From: Chromatiaceae bacterium
GTDB taxonomy: Bacteria > Pseudomonadota > Gammaproteobacteria > Chromatiales > Chromatiaceae
Assembly (NCBI GenBank): GCA_026984455.1
Contig: JALSSC010000038.1
Coordinates: 1-52,306, forward strand
Direction: 5' to 3'
DNA length: 52,306 bases
Shown here piece after piece: positions 13,404 through 24,075 of the stretch; within the stretch, counting starts at the first letter, position 1, and every line of letters begins with the position of its first letter. Made by a program: the position numbers and the translations under genes. Under the pieces are notes generated by a model. It did no database searches. It was given only the letters and a program-made list of their open reading frames with translations, and was not told where the DNA came from.

Positions 13404-15794
13404 GCCGCGATCCAGGTCCCACACCCCATCCCAGTCATCCGGCGGGGGAGTCACGCTGTACTGGGCACAACGATTGAGGTAGAGGCGCGAGGGGCCATCG
13501 CCCGGCCAGACACCGAGGGCGCGCACAAACCTGTCCGTGGCCTTACGCCAATCCCGGGCGCGATAGTAAGTGAGGCCGGCGGAAAAGGCCTCCAGCAGGG
13601 CCTCTGGGGAGGGATGTTCCAGGGGGTCAAGGCCCTCGAGGATCTCGAACAGCTTGACCGGCTGGGTCGCCCCCTTCACCCGGATCAGGTCCAGTTCCCG
13701 CAGGCGGTAACTGTCCTGCAGGTGCTCTACCGTGGTCCCGGCCACCAGGATGCGCGTGCCGTAGTATTTGTTCGCCTGCTCCAGGCGGGAGGCGACGTTC
13801 ACGGGGTGGCCTATCACTGTGTAATCCATGCGCCGGCGCGAACCGATGTTTCCGGCGATGACCTCCCCGGTGCTCAGACCCAGACGGATGTCGATGGGTT
13901 CCTGCCCCTGTAACTGCCGCCGAAGGTTGAACTCACGCAGGCGGTCCAGCATCCCGATGGCCACGCGCACCGCATTGTCGGCGTCCCGGTCATCGGGAAA
14001 GGGGGTGCCGAATACCGCCATGATGGCATCGCCGATGTACTTGTCGAGGATGCCCTGGTGGTCGAACACCAGCTCCGCCATGTCGCTGAAATAGCTGTTG
14101 AGCATGGAGACCGTGGCGCGTGGGCCCAGGTCCTCGGTGAGCCGGGTGAAATCACGGATGTCGCTGAACAGGACGGTCACCTCCTGGGCCGTACCTTCGA
14201 GCACCTCTTCACCGAGTTCCAGGAGCCGCTCCGACAGCTCGGCGCTCATGTACCGGGCCATGGTGCCCTTGATGCGTTTCTCCCGGGTGATGTCTTCCAG
14301 GACCAGGGTGAAGCCCAACGGGGCATCGTCCGTGCCGGTGAGCGGTTGGATGGTCAGGTTGACCGGGACGCAACGCCCCTCCATGAGATGGAGTTCGACG
14401 TCCAGGGTGGTCTCCGGGCGCCCCTCCAGGCAGACCCTGTCCAGGGCCTCGAACAACAGGGCATTGGTAGTGGGCAGGATGCTGTCGAGGGGTTGGCCTA
14501 CGACGCTTTCCCGCGGTCGTTGCAGGATATGCAGGGCGGCAGGGTTGGCCGTGATGACATGGCGCTGCGAATCCAGGGTGACGACCCCATTGCTGAGGCT
14601 CCTGAGCACCCCTTCGTTATAGTTCCGTGCGTCGAGCACCTGTTCGAACAGGCGGGCGTTCTCGATGGCGATGGCGGCCTGGGCAGCGAGGGCTTCGATA
14701 CGCCTCTCGTCGCGTCGCCCGAAAGGGCCGCCCCGCCGATTGAGCACCTCGATGATGCCGATGATCCGGCCGTGCTGGGCCACCACCGGGGCGCAGAGGA
14801 TACTGTGGGTGCGGTAGCCCGTGCGGCGATCCACCTCGGGGTTGAAACGCGGATCGGCATAGGCGTCAGCGATGTTCACCGTCTTCCGGGTGCGAAACAC
14901 CGAACCCGCGATGCCGGTCTCGGCGGGGATGCGGATGTCCTCCTCCCCCAAGCCTTCGGCCACCTTGGAGCGGAGTTCGTCGCTTTTCTCGTCGTACAGC
15001 AACAGGGTACTGCGATCGGCATCCAGCACCTCGGTGGCGATGGCGAGGATGCGGTCGAGGAGGGTGTCGAGGTTGAGTTCTGAATTCAGGGTCGTGCTGA
15101 TCTCCAGCAGCTGTACCTCGTCGCGCAGGGATTTCTCGACGCTCTCATAGAGCTGGGTGCTCTCCAGGGCCGCGGCGGCATGGCTGGTGAGGGCCTCGAG
15201 CAGCGCTTGGTCTTCGGTATCGAACGCGCCTTGGAGCTTGTTGAGAGCCTCTACCACGCCGATGATGTGGCCGTTCCACGTGCGGACGGGGGCGCACAGG
15301 ATACTGCGGGTGTGGTAACCGGTGAGTTCGTCGATCTCGGGGTTGAAACGGGGGTCCGCGTAGGCATCCGAGATGAGCATGGGGGTGCCGGTGCTGAACA
15401 CGGTGCCGGCGACACCACGCGTGGCGGGAAAGCGGATCTCTTCGGTCAGATCGCCCTGGGCGATGCGGGAGAAGAGTTCATCGGTCTCGCGATCGTACAG
15501 GAACAGGGTACTGCGGTCGGTGCCCAGGGCATCGTTGGTGATGCTGATGAGGTTGCTGAGGATCGCATCCAGCCCCGACCCTCGGGCGTCCTGGATACGC
15601 ATCAACGAGGATAGACGCCGTAGCAGGTCGGAAAAATGACGGATCAATTCCGCGCGGTTGGGTGGGGGCGGGAATTCGTTGTCCGTTTCCGCCGATCGCC
15701 CCAGGAGTCGTTGCTCGAAGATCCTGCGAAGGATCTGCAGATCATCCTGACCGGTAGAGAGACTGGGGCGCATACGGTTCATACTGGATATCAT
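13401..15794 (-). CDS. GAF-GAF-PAS class III adenylate/guanylate cyclase
   Basis: A 797-residue soluble signalling enzyme. Domains in order: GAF1 (about 68-215), GAF2 (about 233-385; both carry DAYADPRFNPE and TRSILCAPV-type segments), PAS (about 390-505) and a class III cyclase (about 535-720). Metal-binding Asp545 lies in FSDIRDFT and Asp589 in KYIGDAIMAVFG. Lys585 and Asp657 occupy the positions that specify adenine, so cAMP is the likelier product, and N666/R670 (NVASR) complete the site. A short helical tail follows. No membrane segment is seen, so the GAF/PAS part probably senses a cytosolic ligand or redox state. The gene is divergent from ogt. Confidence 0.92.
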   Translation of the reverse strand: MISSMNRMRPSLSTGQDDLQILRRIFEQRLLGRSAETDNEFPPPPNRAELIRHFSDLLRRLSSLMRIQDARGSGLDAILSNLISITNDALGTDRSTLFLYDRETDELFSRIAQGDLTEEIRFPATRGVAGTVFSTGTPMLISDAYADPRFNPEIDELTGYHTRSILCAPVRTWNGHIIGVVEALNKLQGAFDTEDQALLEALTSHAAAALESTQLYESVEKSLRDEVQLLEISTTLNSELNLDTLLDRILAIATEVLDADRSTLLLYDEKSDELRSKVAEGLGEEDIRIPAETGIAGSVFRTRKTVNIADAYADPRFNPEVDRRTGYRTHSILCAPVVAQHGRIIGIIEVLNRRGGPFGRRDERRIEALAAQAAIAIENARLFEQVLDARNYNEGVLRSLSNGVVTLDSQRHVITANPAALHILQRPRESVVGQPLDSILPTTNALLFEALDRVCLEGRPETTLDVELHLMEGRCVPVNLTIQPLTGTDDAPLGFTLVLEDITREKRIKGTMARYMSAELSERLLELGEEVLEGTAQEVTVLFSDIRDFTRLTEDLGPRATVSMLNSYFSDMAELVFDHQGILDKYIGDAIMAVFGTPFPDDRDADNAVRVAIGMLDRLREFNLRRQLQGQEPIDIRLGLSTGEVIAGNIGSRRRMDYTVIGHPVNVASRLEQANKYYGTRILVAGTTVEHLQDSYRLRELDLIRVKGATQPVKLFEILEGLDPLEHPSPEALLEAFSAGLTYYRARDWRKATDRFVRALGVWPGDGPSRLYLNRCAQYSVTPPPDDWDGVWDLDRG

Positions 15795-15933
15795 GGCGTC
15801 AATATCTCATGCGAATCAAATTCTGATCGGTGGGCGTAACGACTGTTCGTTTACAACGCAAGGATTGAGCCTAAATCCGTATTTCCATAAGAATGAGACC
15901 GCCGGCTGTGTACGTTAAAGATACCATCTTCTC

Positions 15934-16455
15934 ATGACGTGTTGTAAAGAAAACCGACGGTTTGCAGATCTGGAACAGGGCACATCCATCCCGGCGGCGG
16001 TCTGCGACAGCCCCTTGGGTCTCCTTACCCTGTGGTGGGGCCCGGGAGGCGTGGTGGGCCTGGCATTTGGCGAGCCATCGCTGGAAGTGCACCCCCAGAC
16101 TGGGGTCCGGCCCTGGATTGCCTGGCTTGAGGCCTATTTTCGCGATCCCATGGATTGTGGACCGGCACCGCCCATGGCCGCTCGCGGCACGCCCTTCCAG
16201 CAACGGGTGTGGCGGGCATTGTGCCACCTGCCACCGGGGCGGGTCCTGACCTACGGCGAAATGGCGCGGTGTCTGGGCACCGGGGCACGCCCCCTCGGCG
16301 GGGCCTGCCGGGCGAACCCCTGTCCCATCCTGGTACCTTGTCACCGGGTCGTGGCGCGGCGCGGCCTGGGCGGTTACGCCGGTGGCGTGGACGGAGAACG
16401 GCTGGGCATCAAACGCTGGCTGTTGCAGCATGAGGGCGCGCTCCCCCATGGATGA
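15934..16455 (+). CDS. ogt: Methylated-DNA-[protein]-cysteine S-methyltransferase
   Basis: A suicide repair protein that takes alkyl groups from O6-alkylguanine. The 173-residue protein has GTPFQQRVWRAL, the helix-turn-helix segment RVLTYGEMARCLG and the acceptor Cys136 in PCHRVV, followed by GGYAGGV and the (K)RWLL end. The N-terminal domain is short, as in Ogt. Its final eight bases overlap the start of xerD, so they form a two-gene operon. Confidence 0.93.
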   Translation: MTCCKENRRFADLEQGTSIPAAVCDSPLGLLTLWWGPGGVVGLAFGEPSLEVHPQTGVRPWIAWLEAYFRDPMDCGPAPPMAARGTPFQQRVWRALCHLPPGRVLTYGEMARCLGTGARPLGGACRANPCPILVPCHRVVARRGLGGYAGGVDGERLGIKRWLLQHEGALPHG

Positions 16456-17347
16456 GAGCGACAGCGCCCACATCGAGGCCTTTGCCGACGCCCTCTGGAT
16501 GGAACGCGGGCTGAGCGCCAACAGCCTGCGGGCCTATCAGGCCGATCTGCGCCAATTGGCCGCATGGCTGCGCCGGGAGCGTGGCTACGGCCTGTTGGAG
16601 GCCCGGCGTGGAGACCTGCTCGCCTTCCTCGCCACGCGTACCCGCCAGGGGCGTAAGCCGCGTTCCGGGGCGCGGATGCTCTCGGCCCTCCGCCAGTTCT
16701 ATGCGCAGGCCCTGGCACAGGGCTGGATCGCCCAGGACCCGACCCTGCGCATCGAACCACCAAAGATCGGCCGGCCGCTGCCGCACAGCCTCACCGAGGG
16801 CGAGGTGGAGGTCCTGCTCGCCGCCCCGGATATCTCCGATGCGTTGGGATTCCGCGACCGCGCCATGCTCGAGGTGCTCTATGCCACCGGCCTGCGGGTG
16901 TCGGAACTGGTGGGGCTGCGCCTGGAACAGGTCAGTCTGGGTCAGGGCCTGGTACAGGTCTCGGGCAAGGGGGGGAAAGAGCGCCTGGTCCCCCTGGGCG
17001 ACGAGGCCCAACACTGGTTGCAAGGCTTTTTGCGCGGGCCCCGATCCGAGATCCTCGGGGGCCGGATCTGTGCCTCGGTGTTTCCCACCCGGCGGGGCCG
17101 GGGCATGACTCGGCAGGCCTTCTGGGCCAACATCCGCAAGTACGCGGTGTTGGCCGGTATCCCCGGATCCCTGTCGCCCCACACCCTGCGCCATGCCTTC
17201 GCCACCCATCTTCTCAACCATGGGGCCGACTTGCGCGTGGTGCAGCTCCTGCTCGGCCACAGCGACCTGTCCACCACCCAGATCTACACCCACGTGGCCC
17301 AGGCGCGCTTGGAGCGCCTGTATGCGCAACATCACCCGCGGGCATGA
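16448..17347 (+). CDS. xerD: Site-specific tyrosine recombinase XerD
   Basis: The 299-residue protein has the XerC/XerD layout: an N-terminal SAM-like core-binding domain (GLSANSLRAYQADL) and a catalytic domain with ATGLRVSEL (first Arg), KGGKERLVPLG (Lys), HTLRHAFATHLL (His-x2-Arg), GHSDLSTTQIYTH (His) and the nucleophilic Tyr in IYTHV. FFATHLL-like and GADLRVVQLLLGH wording favours XerD over XerC. It acts with XerC and FtsK to resolve chromosome dimers at dif. The ATG at 16448 overlaps the ogt stop by eight bases. No integron or phage genes adjoin it. Confidence 0.92.
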   Translation: MDESDSAHIEAFADALWMERGLSANSLRAYQADLRQLAAWLRRERGYGLLEARRGDLLAFLATRTRQGRKPRSGARMLSALRQFYAQALAQGWIAQDPTLRIEPPKIGRPLPHSLTEGEVEVLLAAPDISDALGFRDRAMLEVLYATGLRVSELVGLRLEQVSLGQGLVQVSGKGGKERLVPLGDEAQHWLQGFLRGPRSEILGGRICASVFPTRRGRGMTRQAFWANIRKYAVLAGIPGSLSPHTLRHAFATHLLNHGADLRVVQLLLGHSDLSTTQIYTHVAQARLERLYAQHHPRA

Positions 17348-17441
17348 CACACTGTTCGGGCCTGGAGAGGTGCACGAGCGAGCGATACGGCCCACGGTCT
17401 GGCGGGTGCATTTTCAGGATACCGGCCTGAGTCAATCCTTG

Positions 17442-17447
17442 TATAAT
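17442..17447 (+). promoter_or_regulatory. -10 box (TATAAT) for tRNA-Leu
   Basis: A consensus TATAAT lies 29 bases before the tRNA-Leu 5' end. No strong -35 hexamer is present at 17 bases, so the promoter is partly supported. Confidence 0.5.
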
Positions 17448-17476
17448 CTCTCGTTCGGCCGCACGCCCGCGTCGAA

Positions 17477-17561
<85 letters not shown>

Positions 17562-17765
17562 GAATCGGCCACGCTGGAGGCGGCGGTGAAGCCCAGACAA
17601 TGCCTGACTGGAGATCCCGTCTTTGTTCAGGCACGGTCCGGGGCGGGGAGGCCCCGGCATGGGTGGAAGGGGAAGGCCCTGTCTCTCCCTTTCGATGGCG
17701 GAATGCCCAGGGGAGGGGGCTTCCACCAGACAGTACATTTTCAGTCAGATGGAGATCAACTCAAG

Positions 17766-19058
17766 ATGCAAGTGTCAGTGGAACCCGTAGAGGGCCTGCA
17801 GCGGCGGATGTCGGTGGAGTTGCCGGCCGAGGAGATCCAGGCCGAGGTGGATCAGCGGCTCAGGAAACTGGCCCGGACGGCGCGCCTGGACGGGTTCCGC
17901 CCTGGCAAGGTCCCGCTCAAGGTGTTACGCCAGCGTTTCGGTAAACAGGTGCGTAGTGAGGTCTTCGGCGAACAGGTGGAGGCGAGCTTCTACAAGGCCG
18001 TCTCGCAGGAATCCCTGCGGCCCGCGGGGGAGCCCAGCATCGAGCCGCAAATCGATCCGAAGGCCGGGCGCTGGGCCTATGTGGCCACCTTCGAGGTGCT
18101 GCCGGAGATCGTACTCAAGCCCCTCGGCGAGGTGACCTTCGAGCGGCCCCAGGCCGAGGTCACCGAGAGCGATGTGGACAAGATGCTGGAGCGCCTGCGC
18201 CGGCAGCGCCAGACCTGGGAACCGGTGGATCGGCCGGCCCGGGAGGGTGACAAGGTCATCCTGGACTTTCAGGGGACGATGGATGGCGAGACCTTCGAGG
18301 GCGGCAGCGCCGAGGGCGCCGAGGTGGTGTTGGGTGCCGGCCGGATGATCGACGGTTTCGAGGCTGGCCTGATGGGCGCCTCCGCCGGCGAGGCCCGGAG
18401 CCTGGACCTGCGCTTCCCGGAAGACTACGGCGCCGCCCACTTGGCCGGTCGGGACGTCCATTTCGAGGTGCAGGTACGGGAGGTCCAGGGCCCCGTCCTG
18501 CCGGAAGTGGACGCCGAGTTCGTGCGTGACTATGGGGTGGAGAGCGGTGATCTGAATGATCTGCGTGCCGAGGTACGGCGCAACATGGAGCGCGAATTGA
18601 AGGACCGCATCCAGGCCCGGGTCAAGAAGCAGGCCTTGGACGCGCTGCTCTCGGCCCATCCTCTCGATGTCCCTCAGGCCCTGGTGGACCAGGAGATCGA
18701 GGCCCTGCGGAGTCAGGCGCGGCAGCGCATGGGGGCAGGGAGTCAGATGGAACTGCCCGCGGAGCTGTTCACCGAAGAGGCGCGTAAGCGGGTCGCCCTG
18801 GGCCTGCTGGTGGCCGAGGTGGTCAAGGCCAACGGCATCGAGGTGGATCAGGCCCTGTTGGAGGAACGCCTGAACTCGCTGGCCTCCAGCTATGAAGATC
18901 CGGACGAAGTGGTCGCTTACTACCGTAACAACCGCGAGGCCCTGGCCTCGGTGGAGAACGTCGTTCTGGAAGACCAGGTGGTGAGTTGGATACTGGAGCA
19001 GGGGCGGGTGATCGAGCGCCCCATGAGTTTCGACGAGGTGACCGAAGGCCATGACTGA
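17766..19058 (+). CDS. tig: Trigger factor, ribosome-associated chaperone and prolyl isomerase
   Basis: Binds at the polypeptide exit of the ribosome and shields nascent chains. The 430-residue protein shows the ribosome-docking signature DGFRPGKVP near residues 42-50, the FKBP-type domain around residues 150-240 ([14 protein letters not shown], and [16 protein letters not shown]), and a long helical C-terminal substrate domain ending VEGHD-like (FDEVTEGHD). The ATG at 17766 ([15 protein letters not shown]) is the conserved start. Its end overlaps clpP by eight bases, giving the usual tig-clpP coupling. Confidence 0.97.
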   Translation: MQVSVEPVEGLQRRMSVELPAEEIQAEVDQRLRKLARTARLDGFRPGKVPLKVLRQRFGKQVRSEVFGEQVEASFYKAVSQESLRPAGEPSIEPQIDPKAGRWAYVATFEVLPEIVLKPLGEVTFERPQAEVTESDVDKMLERLRRQRQTWEPVDRPAREGDKVILDFQGTMDGETFEGGSAEGAEVVLGAGRMIDGFEAGLMGASAGEARSLDLRFPEDYGAAHLAGRDVHFEVQVREVQGPVLPEVDAEFVRDYGVESGDLNDLRAEVRRNMERELKDRIQARVKKQALDALLSAHPLDVPQALVDQEIEALRSQARQRMGAGSQMELPAELFTEEARKRVALGLLVAEVVKANGIEVDQALLEERLNSLASSYEDPDEVVAYYRNNREALASVENVVLEDQVVSWILEQGRVIERPMSFDEVTEGHD

Positions 19059-19713
19059 CCCTATTCGCGGCGCCGTGCCGGCCTCTGCCGGGAGCGGCAT
19101 CCGGGCACCCCAGGGGCTGGGGCTGGTGCCTATCGTGGTGGAGCAGACCTCGCGTGGCGAGCGATCCTTCGACATCTACTCGCGCCTGCTCAAGGAGAGA
19201 GTCATCTTCATGGTGGGGCCGGTGGAGGACCACATGGCCAATCTGATCGTGGCCCAGCTCCTGTTCCTGGAGTCGGAGAATCCGGACAAGGACATCCACC
19301 TCTATATCAACTCCCCGGGCGGGTCGGTGACCGCCGGGTTGTCCATCTACGATACCATGCAGTTCATCCGTCCCGATGTAAGCACCCTCTGTGTGGGGCA
19401 GGCCGCGAGCATGGGGGCCCTGCTTCTGGCGGGGGGGGCGGCGGGCAAACGCTACTGCCTGCCCAATTCGCGGATGATGATCCATCAGCCCCTCGGCGGG
19501 TTCCAGGGCCAGGCCACCGAGATCGAGATCCACGCCCGCGAGATCCTACAACTGCGGGAGCGCCTGAACGGCATCCTCGCCCGGCACACCGGCCAGCCGA
19601 TGGAGAAGATCGCCGAGGATACCGAACGCGACCGCTTCATGGGCGGGGAGGAGGCCGTGGCCTATGGCTTGATCGACGAGGTGTTGGAGGAACGCGCGAA
19701 GGTGGAGGATTGA
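19051..19713 (+). CDS. clpP: ATP-dependent Clp protease proteolytic subunit
   Basis: Forms the tetradecameric serine-protease chamber used with ClpX. The 220-residue sequence contains the catalytic Ser120 in GQAASMGA, His145 in MMIHQP and the Asp of the ERDRFM segment. The substrate-clamping [12 protein letters not shown] is intact, and [23 protein letters not shown] marks the mature N-terminus after a short propeptide. It overlaps tig by eight bases. clpX follows 137 bases later. Confidence 0.97.
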   Translation: MTDPIRGAVPASAGSGIRAPQGLGLVPIVVEQTSRGERSFDIYSRLLKERVIFMVGPVEDHMANLIVAQLLFLESENPDKDIHLYINSPGGSVTAGLSIYDTMQFIRPDVSTLCVGQAASMGALLLAGGAAGKRYCLPNSRMMIHQPLGGFQGQATEIEIHAREILQLRERLNGILARHTGQPMEKIAEDTERDRFMGGEEAVAYGLIDEVLEERAKVED

Positions 19714-19735
19714 GGCCTCCGGCCAGGCCCCCAGG

Positions 19736-19763
19736 TTGCCATCTCGTGACGAAACATTATGAT
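19736..19763 (+). promoter_or_regulatory. Possible sigma-70 promoter for clpX
   Basis: TTGCCA, a 16-base spacer and TATGAT lie in the clpP-clpX gap, about 90 bases before the clpX ATG. Both hexamers are good matches, and clpX often has its own promoter in addition to read-through. Confidence 0.4.
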
Positions 19764-19850
19764 TACAGGAGCGAATCCGGTGCCTCGCGCCTCCGGTCAT
19801 TCCCGCCAGGGCGGTCGGAGCCCCCGCGGTGTTCACTATAGAGGGTGCCT

Positions 19851-21122
19851 ATGAATAATTTTCAGGGTCAGGGGGACGACGGCAAGCTCTTGTACTGTTC
19901 TTTCTGCGGGAAGAGTCAGCACGAGGTGCGCAAGCTCATCGCCGGGCCATCCGTGTTCATCTGCGACGAATGCGTGGACCTGTGCAACGACATCATCCGC
20001 GAGGAGATGGAGGGCGCTGAAGACGAGACCACCAGGGGACTGCCCAAGCCCCAGGAGATCAAGCGTATCCTGGACCAGTATGTGATCGGCCAGGAGCGCG
20101 CCAAGAAGGTCCTCTCGGTGGCCGTCTACAATCACTACAAACGCATGGAATCCACCCAGCGCAAGGACGACGTGGAGATCGCCAAGAGCAATATCCTTCT
20201 CATCGGCCCCACCGGTTCGGGCAAGACCCTGCTCGCCGAGACCCTCGCCCGCCTGCTCGACGTGCCCTTCACCATGGCCGACGCCACCACCCTCACCGAG
20301 GCGGGCTATGTGGGCGAGGACGTGGAGAATATCATCCAGAAACTGCTGCAGAAATGCGACTACGACGTGGAGCGTGCCCAGACCGGGATCGTCTACATCG
20401 ATGAGATCGACAAGATCTCACGCAAGGGCGACAACCCCTCCATCACCCGCGACGTCTCTGGCGAGGGGGTGCAGCAGGCCCTGCTCAAACTGGTGGAGGG
20501 GACCGTGGCCTCGGTACCGCCCCAGGGGGGGCGCAAACATCCCCAGCAGGAATTTCTCCAGGTGGACACCTCCAATATCCTGTTCATCGTGGGGGGCGCC
20601 TTCGCGGGGTTGGAGAAGGTCATCCAGAACCGCTCCCGCAAGACCGGTATCGGCTTCTCCGCGGAGGTCCAGAGCAAGGACGACGGGCGCCGCGTGGGCG
20701 AGATCCTCAAATCGGTGGAGCCCGAGGACCTGATCCGCTACGGCCTCATTCCGGAGTTCGTCGGCCGTCTGCCGGTGCTGGCGACCCTGGAAGAACTCGA
20801 CGAGGACGCCCTGGTGACCATCCTCACCGAACCTAGGAATGCGTTGCTCAAACAGTACCGCCGGTTGTTCGATATGGAAGGGGTGGATCTCGAAATCCGG
20901 CCGGAGGCCCTGCGTGCCATCGCCCACAAGGCCATGGAACGCCGTACCGGGGCGCGTGGCCTGCGCACCATCCTCGAACAGATCCTCCTGGATACGATGT
21001 ACGATCTGCCTTCGCTCGAACACGCCCACAAGGTGGTGGTGGACGAGCCCGTAGTGCGGGGCGATTCCAGGCCCCTGATCGTCTACGATGGTGGTGATCG
21101 ACGTCTGGCCGCGGCAGACTGA
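19851..21122 (+). CDS. clpX: ATP-dependent unfoldase ClpX
   Basis: AAA+ subunit that recognises, unfolds and feeds substrates to ClpP. The 423-residue protein begins with the four-cysteine zinc domain (CSFCGKSQ...CDECVDLC). It then shows Walker A GPTGSGKT, pore loop GYVGEDVE, Walker B YIDEIDK and the ClpP-docking IGF tripeptide in [10 protein letters not shown]. Sensor 2 GARGLR is near the end. The ATG at 19851 has GAGG at six bases. An upstream in-frame GTG at 19845 is too close to that site to be used. Confidence 0.97.
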   Translation: MNNFQGQGDDGKLLYCSFCGKSQHEVRKLIAGPSVFICDECVDLCNDIIREEMEGAEDETTRGLPKPQEIKRILDQYVIGQERAKKVLSVAVYNHYKRMESTQRKDDVEIAKSNILLIGPTGSGKTLLAETLARLLDVPFTMADATTLTEAGYVGEDVENIIQKLLQKCDYDVERAQTGIVYIDEIDKISRKGDNPSITRDVSGEGVQQALLKLVEGTVASVPPQGGRKHPQQEFLQVDTSNILFIVGGAFAGLEKVIQNRSRKTGIGFSAEVQSKDDGRRVGEILKSVEPEDLIRYGLIPEFVGRLPVLATLEELDEDALVTILTEPRNALLKQYRRLFDMEGVDLEIRPEALRAIAHKAMERRTGARGLRTILEQILLDTMYDLPSLEHAHKVVVDEPVVRGDSRPLIVYDGGDRRLAAAD

Positions 21123-21147
21123 TACCCGCCGTTCGAGCGCGCGCCCT

Positions 21148-21176
21148 CTTGAAAATCCCCGGCATGGACGCCATCT
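21148..21176 (+). promoter_or_regulatory. Heat-shock (sigma-32-type) promoter candidate for lon
   Basis: CTTGAAA, a 14-base spacer and CGCCATCT match the sigma-32 pattern (CTTGAAA, 11-16 bases, CCCCATnT) at most positions, about 110 bases before the lon ATG. Control of lon by the heat-shock factor is established in E. coli. Its use here is inferred from sequence alone. Confidence 0.5.
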
Positions 21177-21291
21177 GCTCCTGTGTTTGATACCCGCCCC
21201 CTGGCGAGGGCCGACGGCCCCTTCCCATCCTCATCTTTGGCGCGTCCGGGTCCCATGCGATGCCGGGCGCCCGTGCTGACGCAAGATCCCC

Positions 21292-23751
21292 ATGGCAATA
21301 AAGCAAATGAAGACCCAGCCCCTCCGTGACGACCGTTCCGTGCCGGTGCTACCGCTACGTGACGTGGTGGTCTATCCGCACATGGTCATTCCCCTGTTCG
21401 TGGGACGTGACAAGTCCATCCACGCCCTGGATCTCGCCATGCAGGACAACAAACAGATCCTGCTGGTGGCCCAGAAGAGTGCCGAGATAGACGATCCCCG
21501 GCCTGCGGACATCCACCACATCGGTACCCTGGCCAACATCCTGCAGTTGCTGAAACTCCCCGACGGCACCGTCAAGGTGCTGGTGGAAGGCGTCGAGCGT
21601 GCCCGTATCCGGCGTTTCGACGATGGCGAGGAGCTGTTCCTCGCCGACATCGACCCCCTGAGCGAGCACTTTGACCTCGACGAGCGTGAGGCCGAGGTGC
21701 TCATGCGCTCGGCGGTGGGCCTTTTCGATCAATACGTCAAACTCAACAAGAAGGTCCCGCCCGAGGTCCTCACCTCTCTCGCGAGCATCGACGAGCCTAG
21801 CCGTCTGGCCGACACCCTGGCCTCCCAGATGACCCTCAAGCTGGACGAGAAGCAGCGGGTGCTGGAGATGGACGACGTCAAGGAGCGTCTGGAACACCTC
21901 ATGGGCCTGATGGAGGGCGAGAACGACATCCTGCAGATGGAAAAGCGCATCCGCGGACGGGTCAAGCGCCAGATGGAGAAGAATCAGCGCGAGTACTATC
22001 TGAACGAGCAGATGAAGGCGATCCAGAAGGAGTTGGGTGAACTGGAGGATGCCCCCAACGAGATCGAGGAGCTGCAACAACGGATCGAGAAGGCGGGTAT
22101 GCCCAAGGAGGCCAAGAACAAGGCCCTGTCCGAACTCAACAAGCTCAAGCTCATGTCGCCCATGTCGGCCGAGGCCACCGTGGTGCGCAACTACATCGAC
22201 ACCCTGGTGAACGTGCCCTGGAAGCGGCGCAGCAAGATCCGCAACGACATCGCTGCCGCCGAGGCCGTGCTCGAGGCCGACCACTACGGCCTCGAGAAGG
22301 TCAAGGAACGCATCCTGGAGTATCTGGCGGTACAGCAGCGGGTGCGCAAGCTCAAGGGTCCCATTCTGTGTCTGGTGGGCCCGCCAGGGGTGGGCAAGAC
22401 CTCCCTCGGCAAGTCCATCGCCCGCGCCACCAACCGCAAGTTCTCACGCATGTCCCTGGGCGGGGTGCGGGACGAGGCCGAGATACGCGGCCACCGTCGG
22501 ACCTATATCGGCGCCTTGCCGGGCAAGATCGTCCAGAACCTCACCAAGGTGGGGACCCGCAACCCCCTGTTCCTCCTCGACGAGATCGACAAGATGGCCA
22601 TGGACTTCCGTGGCGACCCCGCCTCGGCCCTGCTCGAGGTGCTGGATCCCGAGCAGAACCACACCTTCAACGACCACTACCTCGAGGTGGACTTCGACCT
22701 CTCGGAGGTGATGTTCGTGGCCACCGCCAATTCCCTCAATATCCCCCCGGCGCTGCTCGATCGCATGGAGGTGATCCACCTCTCGGGCTATACGGAGGAC
22801 GAGAAGGTCCGCATCGCCCAGAGGTACCTGGTGCCCAAGCAGATGGCCAACAACGGCCTGCAAGAAGAGGAATTGGCGGTCCGCGAGGCCGCCATCAGGG
22901 ACATCATCCGTTATTACACCCGTGAGGCCGGGGTGCGCAACCTGGAGCGGGAGATCTCCAAGATCTGTCGCAAGGTGGTCAAGGACATCCTCCTCAAGCA
23001 TCCGCAGAGGCGCGTCACCATCACCCCCCATGGTCTGGAGAAATACCTTGGGGTCAAACGGTTTCGCTACGGGCGCGCGGAGGAATACGACGCGGTGGGC
23101 CAGGTCACTGGCCTGGCCTGGACCGAGGTGGGCGGTGAACTGCTGCAAATCGAGGCGGCCCTGGTCCCCGGCAAGGGCAAATTCACCTACACCGGACAAC
23201 TCGGTGACGTGATGCAGGAGTCGATTCAGGCCGCCATGACCGTGGTGCGCTCGCGCGCAGAAACCCTGGGGATAGACTCGGACTTCTACCAGAAGAACGA
23301 CATCCACGTACACGTGCCGGAAGGCGCCACCCCCAAGGATGGTCCCAGTGCCGGGGTGGCCATGTGTACCGCGCTGGTCTCTGCCCTGACCCGCATCCCG
23401 GTGAAGGCAAGCGTGGCCATGACCGGAGAGATCACGCTCAGGGGCGAGGTCCTGCCCATCGGCGGCCTCAAGGAGAAGCTCCTGGCCGCCCATCGGGGGG
23501 GGATCGAGACGGTGCTCATCCCGCACGAGAACGCCCGTGATCTCGTGGAGATCCCCAAGAACATCAAGCAGAATCTCGATATCCGGCCGGTGCGCTGGAT
23601 CGACGAGGTGCTGTCCCTGGCCCTGACCGAGCAGCCGGAAGGGCGGGCCGCAGAGGACGCGGCGGCGGAAGAGAAAGGCGAGCCGGAGGTTGCGGTCGCC
23701 GGAGCGGAAGGGGGTGGGCGGCCCACGGCGCAGGTGGGCACCCATCATTGA
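21292..23751 (+). CDS. lon: ATP-dependent protease Lon
   Basis: A homohexameric AAA+ protease that degrades misfolded and regulatory proteins. The 819-residue protein has the N-terminal substrate-binding domain ([15 protein letters not shown]), a helical linker, Walker [10 protein letters not shown] near residue 363, Walker [10 protein letters not shown] and the catalytic Ser686 in [10 protein letters not shown] with its Lys near residue 728. The last 40 residues are an Ala/Glu/Gly-rich tail of no recognised function. A heat-shock-like promoter precedes it, and hupB follows as in most gammaproteobacteria. Confidence 0.97.
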   Translation: MAIKQMKTQPLRDDRSVPVLPLRDVVVYPHMVIPLFVGRDKSIHALDLAMQDNKQILLVAQKSAEIDDPRPADIHHIGTLANILQLLKLPDGTVKVLVEGVERARIRRFDDGEELFLADIDPLSEHFDLDEREAEVLMRSAVGLFDQYVKLNKKVPPEVLTSLASIDEPSRLADTLASQMTLKLDEKQRVLEMDDVKERLEHLMGLMEGENDILQMEKRIRGRVKRQMEKNQREYYLNEQMKAIQKELGELEDAPNEIEELQQRIEKAGMPKEAKNKALSELNKLKLMSPMSAEATVVRNYIDTLVNVPWKRRSKIRNDIAAAEAVLEADHYGLEKVKERILEYLAVQQRVRKLKGPILCLVGPPGVGKTSLGKSIARATNRKFSRMSLGGVRDEAEIRGHRRTYIGALPGKIVQNLTKVGTRNPLFLLDEIDKMAMDFRGDPASALLEVLDPEQNHTFNDHYLEVDFDLSEVMFVATANSLNIPPALLDRMEVIHLSGYTEDEKVRIAQRYLVPKQMANNGLQEEELAVREAAIRDIIRYYTREAGVRNLEREISKICRKVVKDILLKHPQRRVTITPHGLEKYLGVKRFRYGRAEEYDAVGQVTGLAWTEVGGELLQIEAALVPGKGKFTYTGQLGDVMQESIQAAMTVVRSRAETLGIDSDFYQKNDIHVHVPEGATPKDGPSAGVAMCTALVSALTRIPVKASVAMTGEITLRGEVLPIGGLKEKLLAAHRGGIETVLIPHENARDLVEIPKNIKQNLDIRPVRWIDEVLSLALTEQPEGRAAEDAAAEEKGEPEVAVAGAEGGGRPTAQVGTHH

Positions 23752-23846
23752 GGTGCGCGCGTGGGGGGATGGCCTCGGCCACGATGATTTCCGTACGGAA
23801 TGTTCACGCCGGATCCCGGCCGAGGCCTGTCACGTGGATGTATACC

Positions 23847-23876
23847 TTGACAGGGTTGGTCCGCGGCCAGTATAAA
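23847..23876 (+). promoter_or_regulatory. Near-consensus sigma-70 promoter in the lon-hupB gap
   Basis: TTGACA, an 18-base spacer and TATAAA form the best-matching promoter in the window. It lies about 95 bases after lon and about 410 bases before hupB. It could drive hupB with a long leader or an unannotated small RNA. No ORF with a ribosome-binding site follows closely. Confidence 0.55.
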
Positions 23877-24051
23877 ACTGCGCTTGCCGGGGATGCCTGG
23901 GTCGCGGGCGACCGAAACCGCATCCGTCGTACGTCAGCGTTGGCGCTTCGATAGCGTTCCCCGTGCCTGTGGCGAGGGGTGGGGCTGCGATGCTCTCCCG
24001 TGAGGGTCCCCAAGGGGCATGGGACGACTGTCGTGGCCGGGAATCTCCATG

Positions 24052-24075
24052 CGGGCGGTATATATATACCGCCCG
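24052..24075. repeat. Perfect 24-base palindrome
   Basis: CGGGCGGTATAT followed by its exact reverse complement, with no loop. It lies at the left edge of the inverted-repeat element upstream of hupB. As RNA it could form only a hairpin with strained turn, so a dimeric protein site or a cruciform is equally possible. No T-run follows. Confidence 0.6.

Noticed and set aside
16448-17347. The tyrosine recombinase as a phage or integron integrase
   Set aside because: Length, motifs and operon with ogt fit housekeeping XerD. No attachment site, prophage or cassette genes are nearby.
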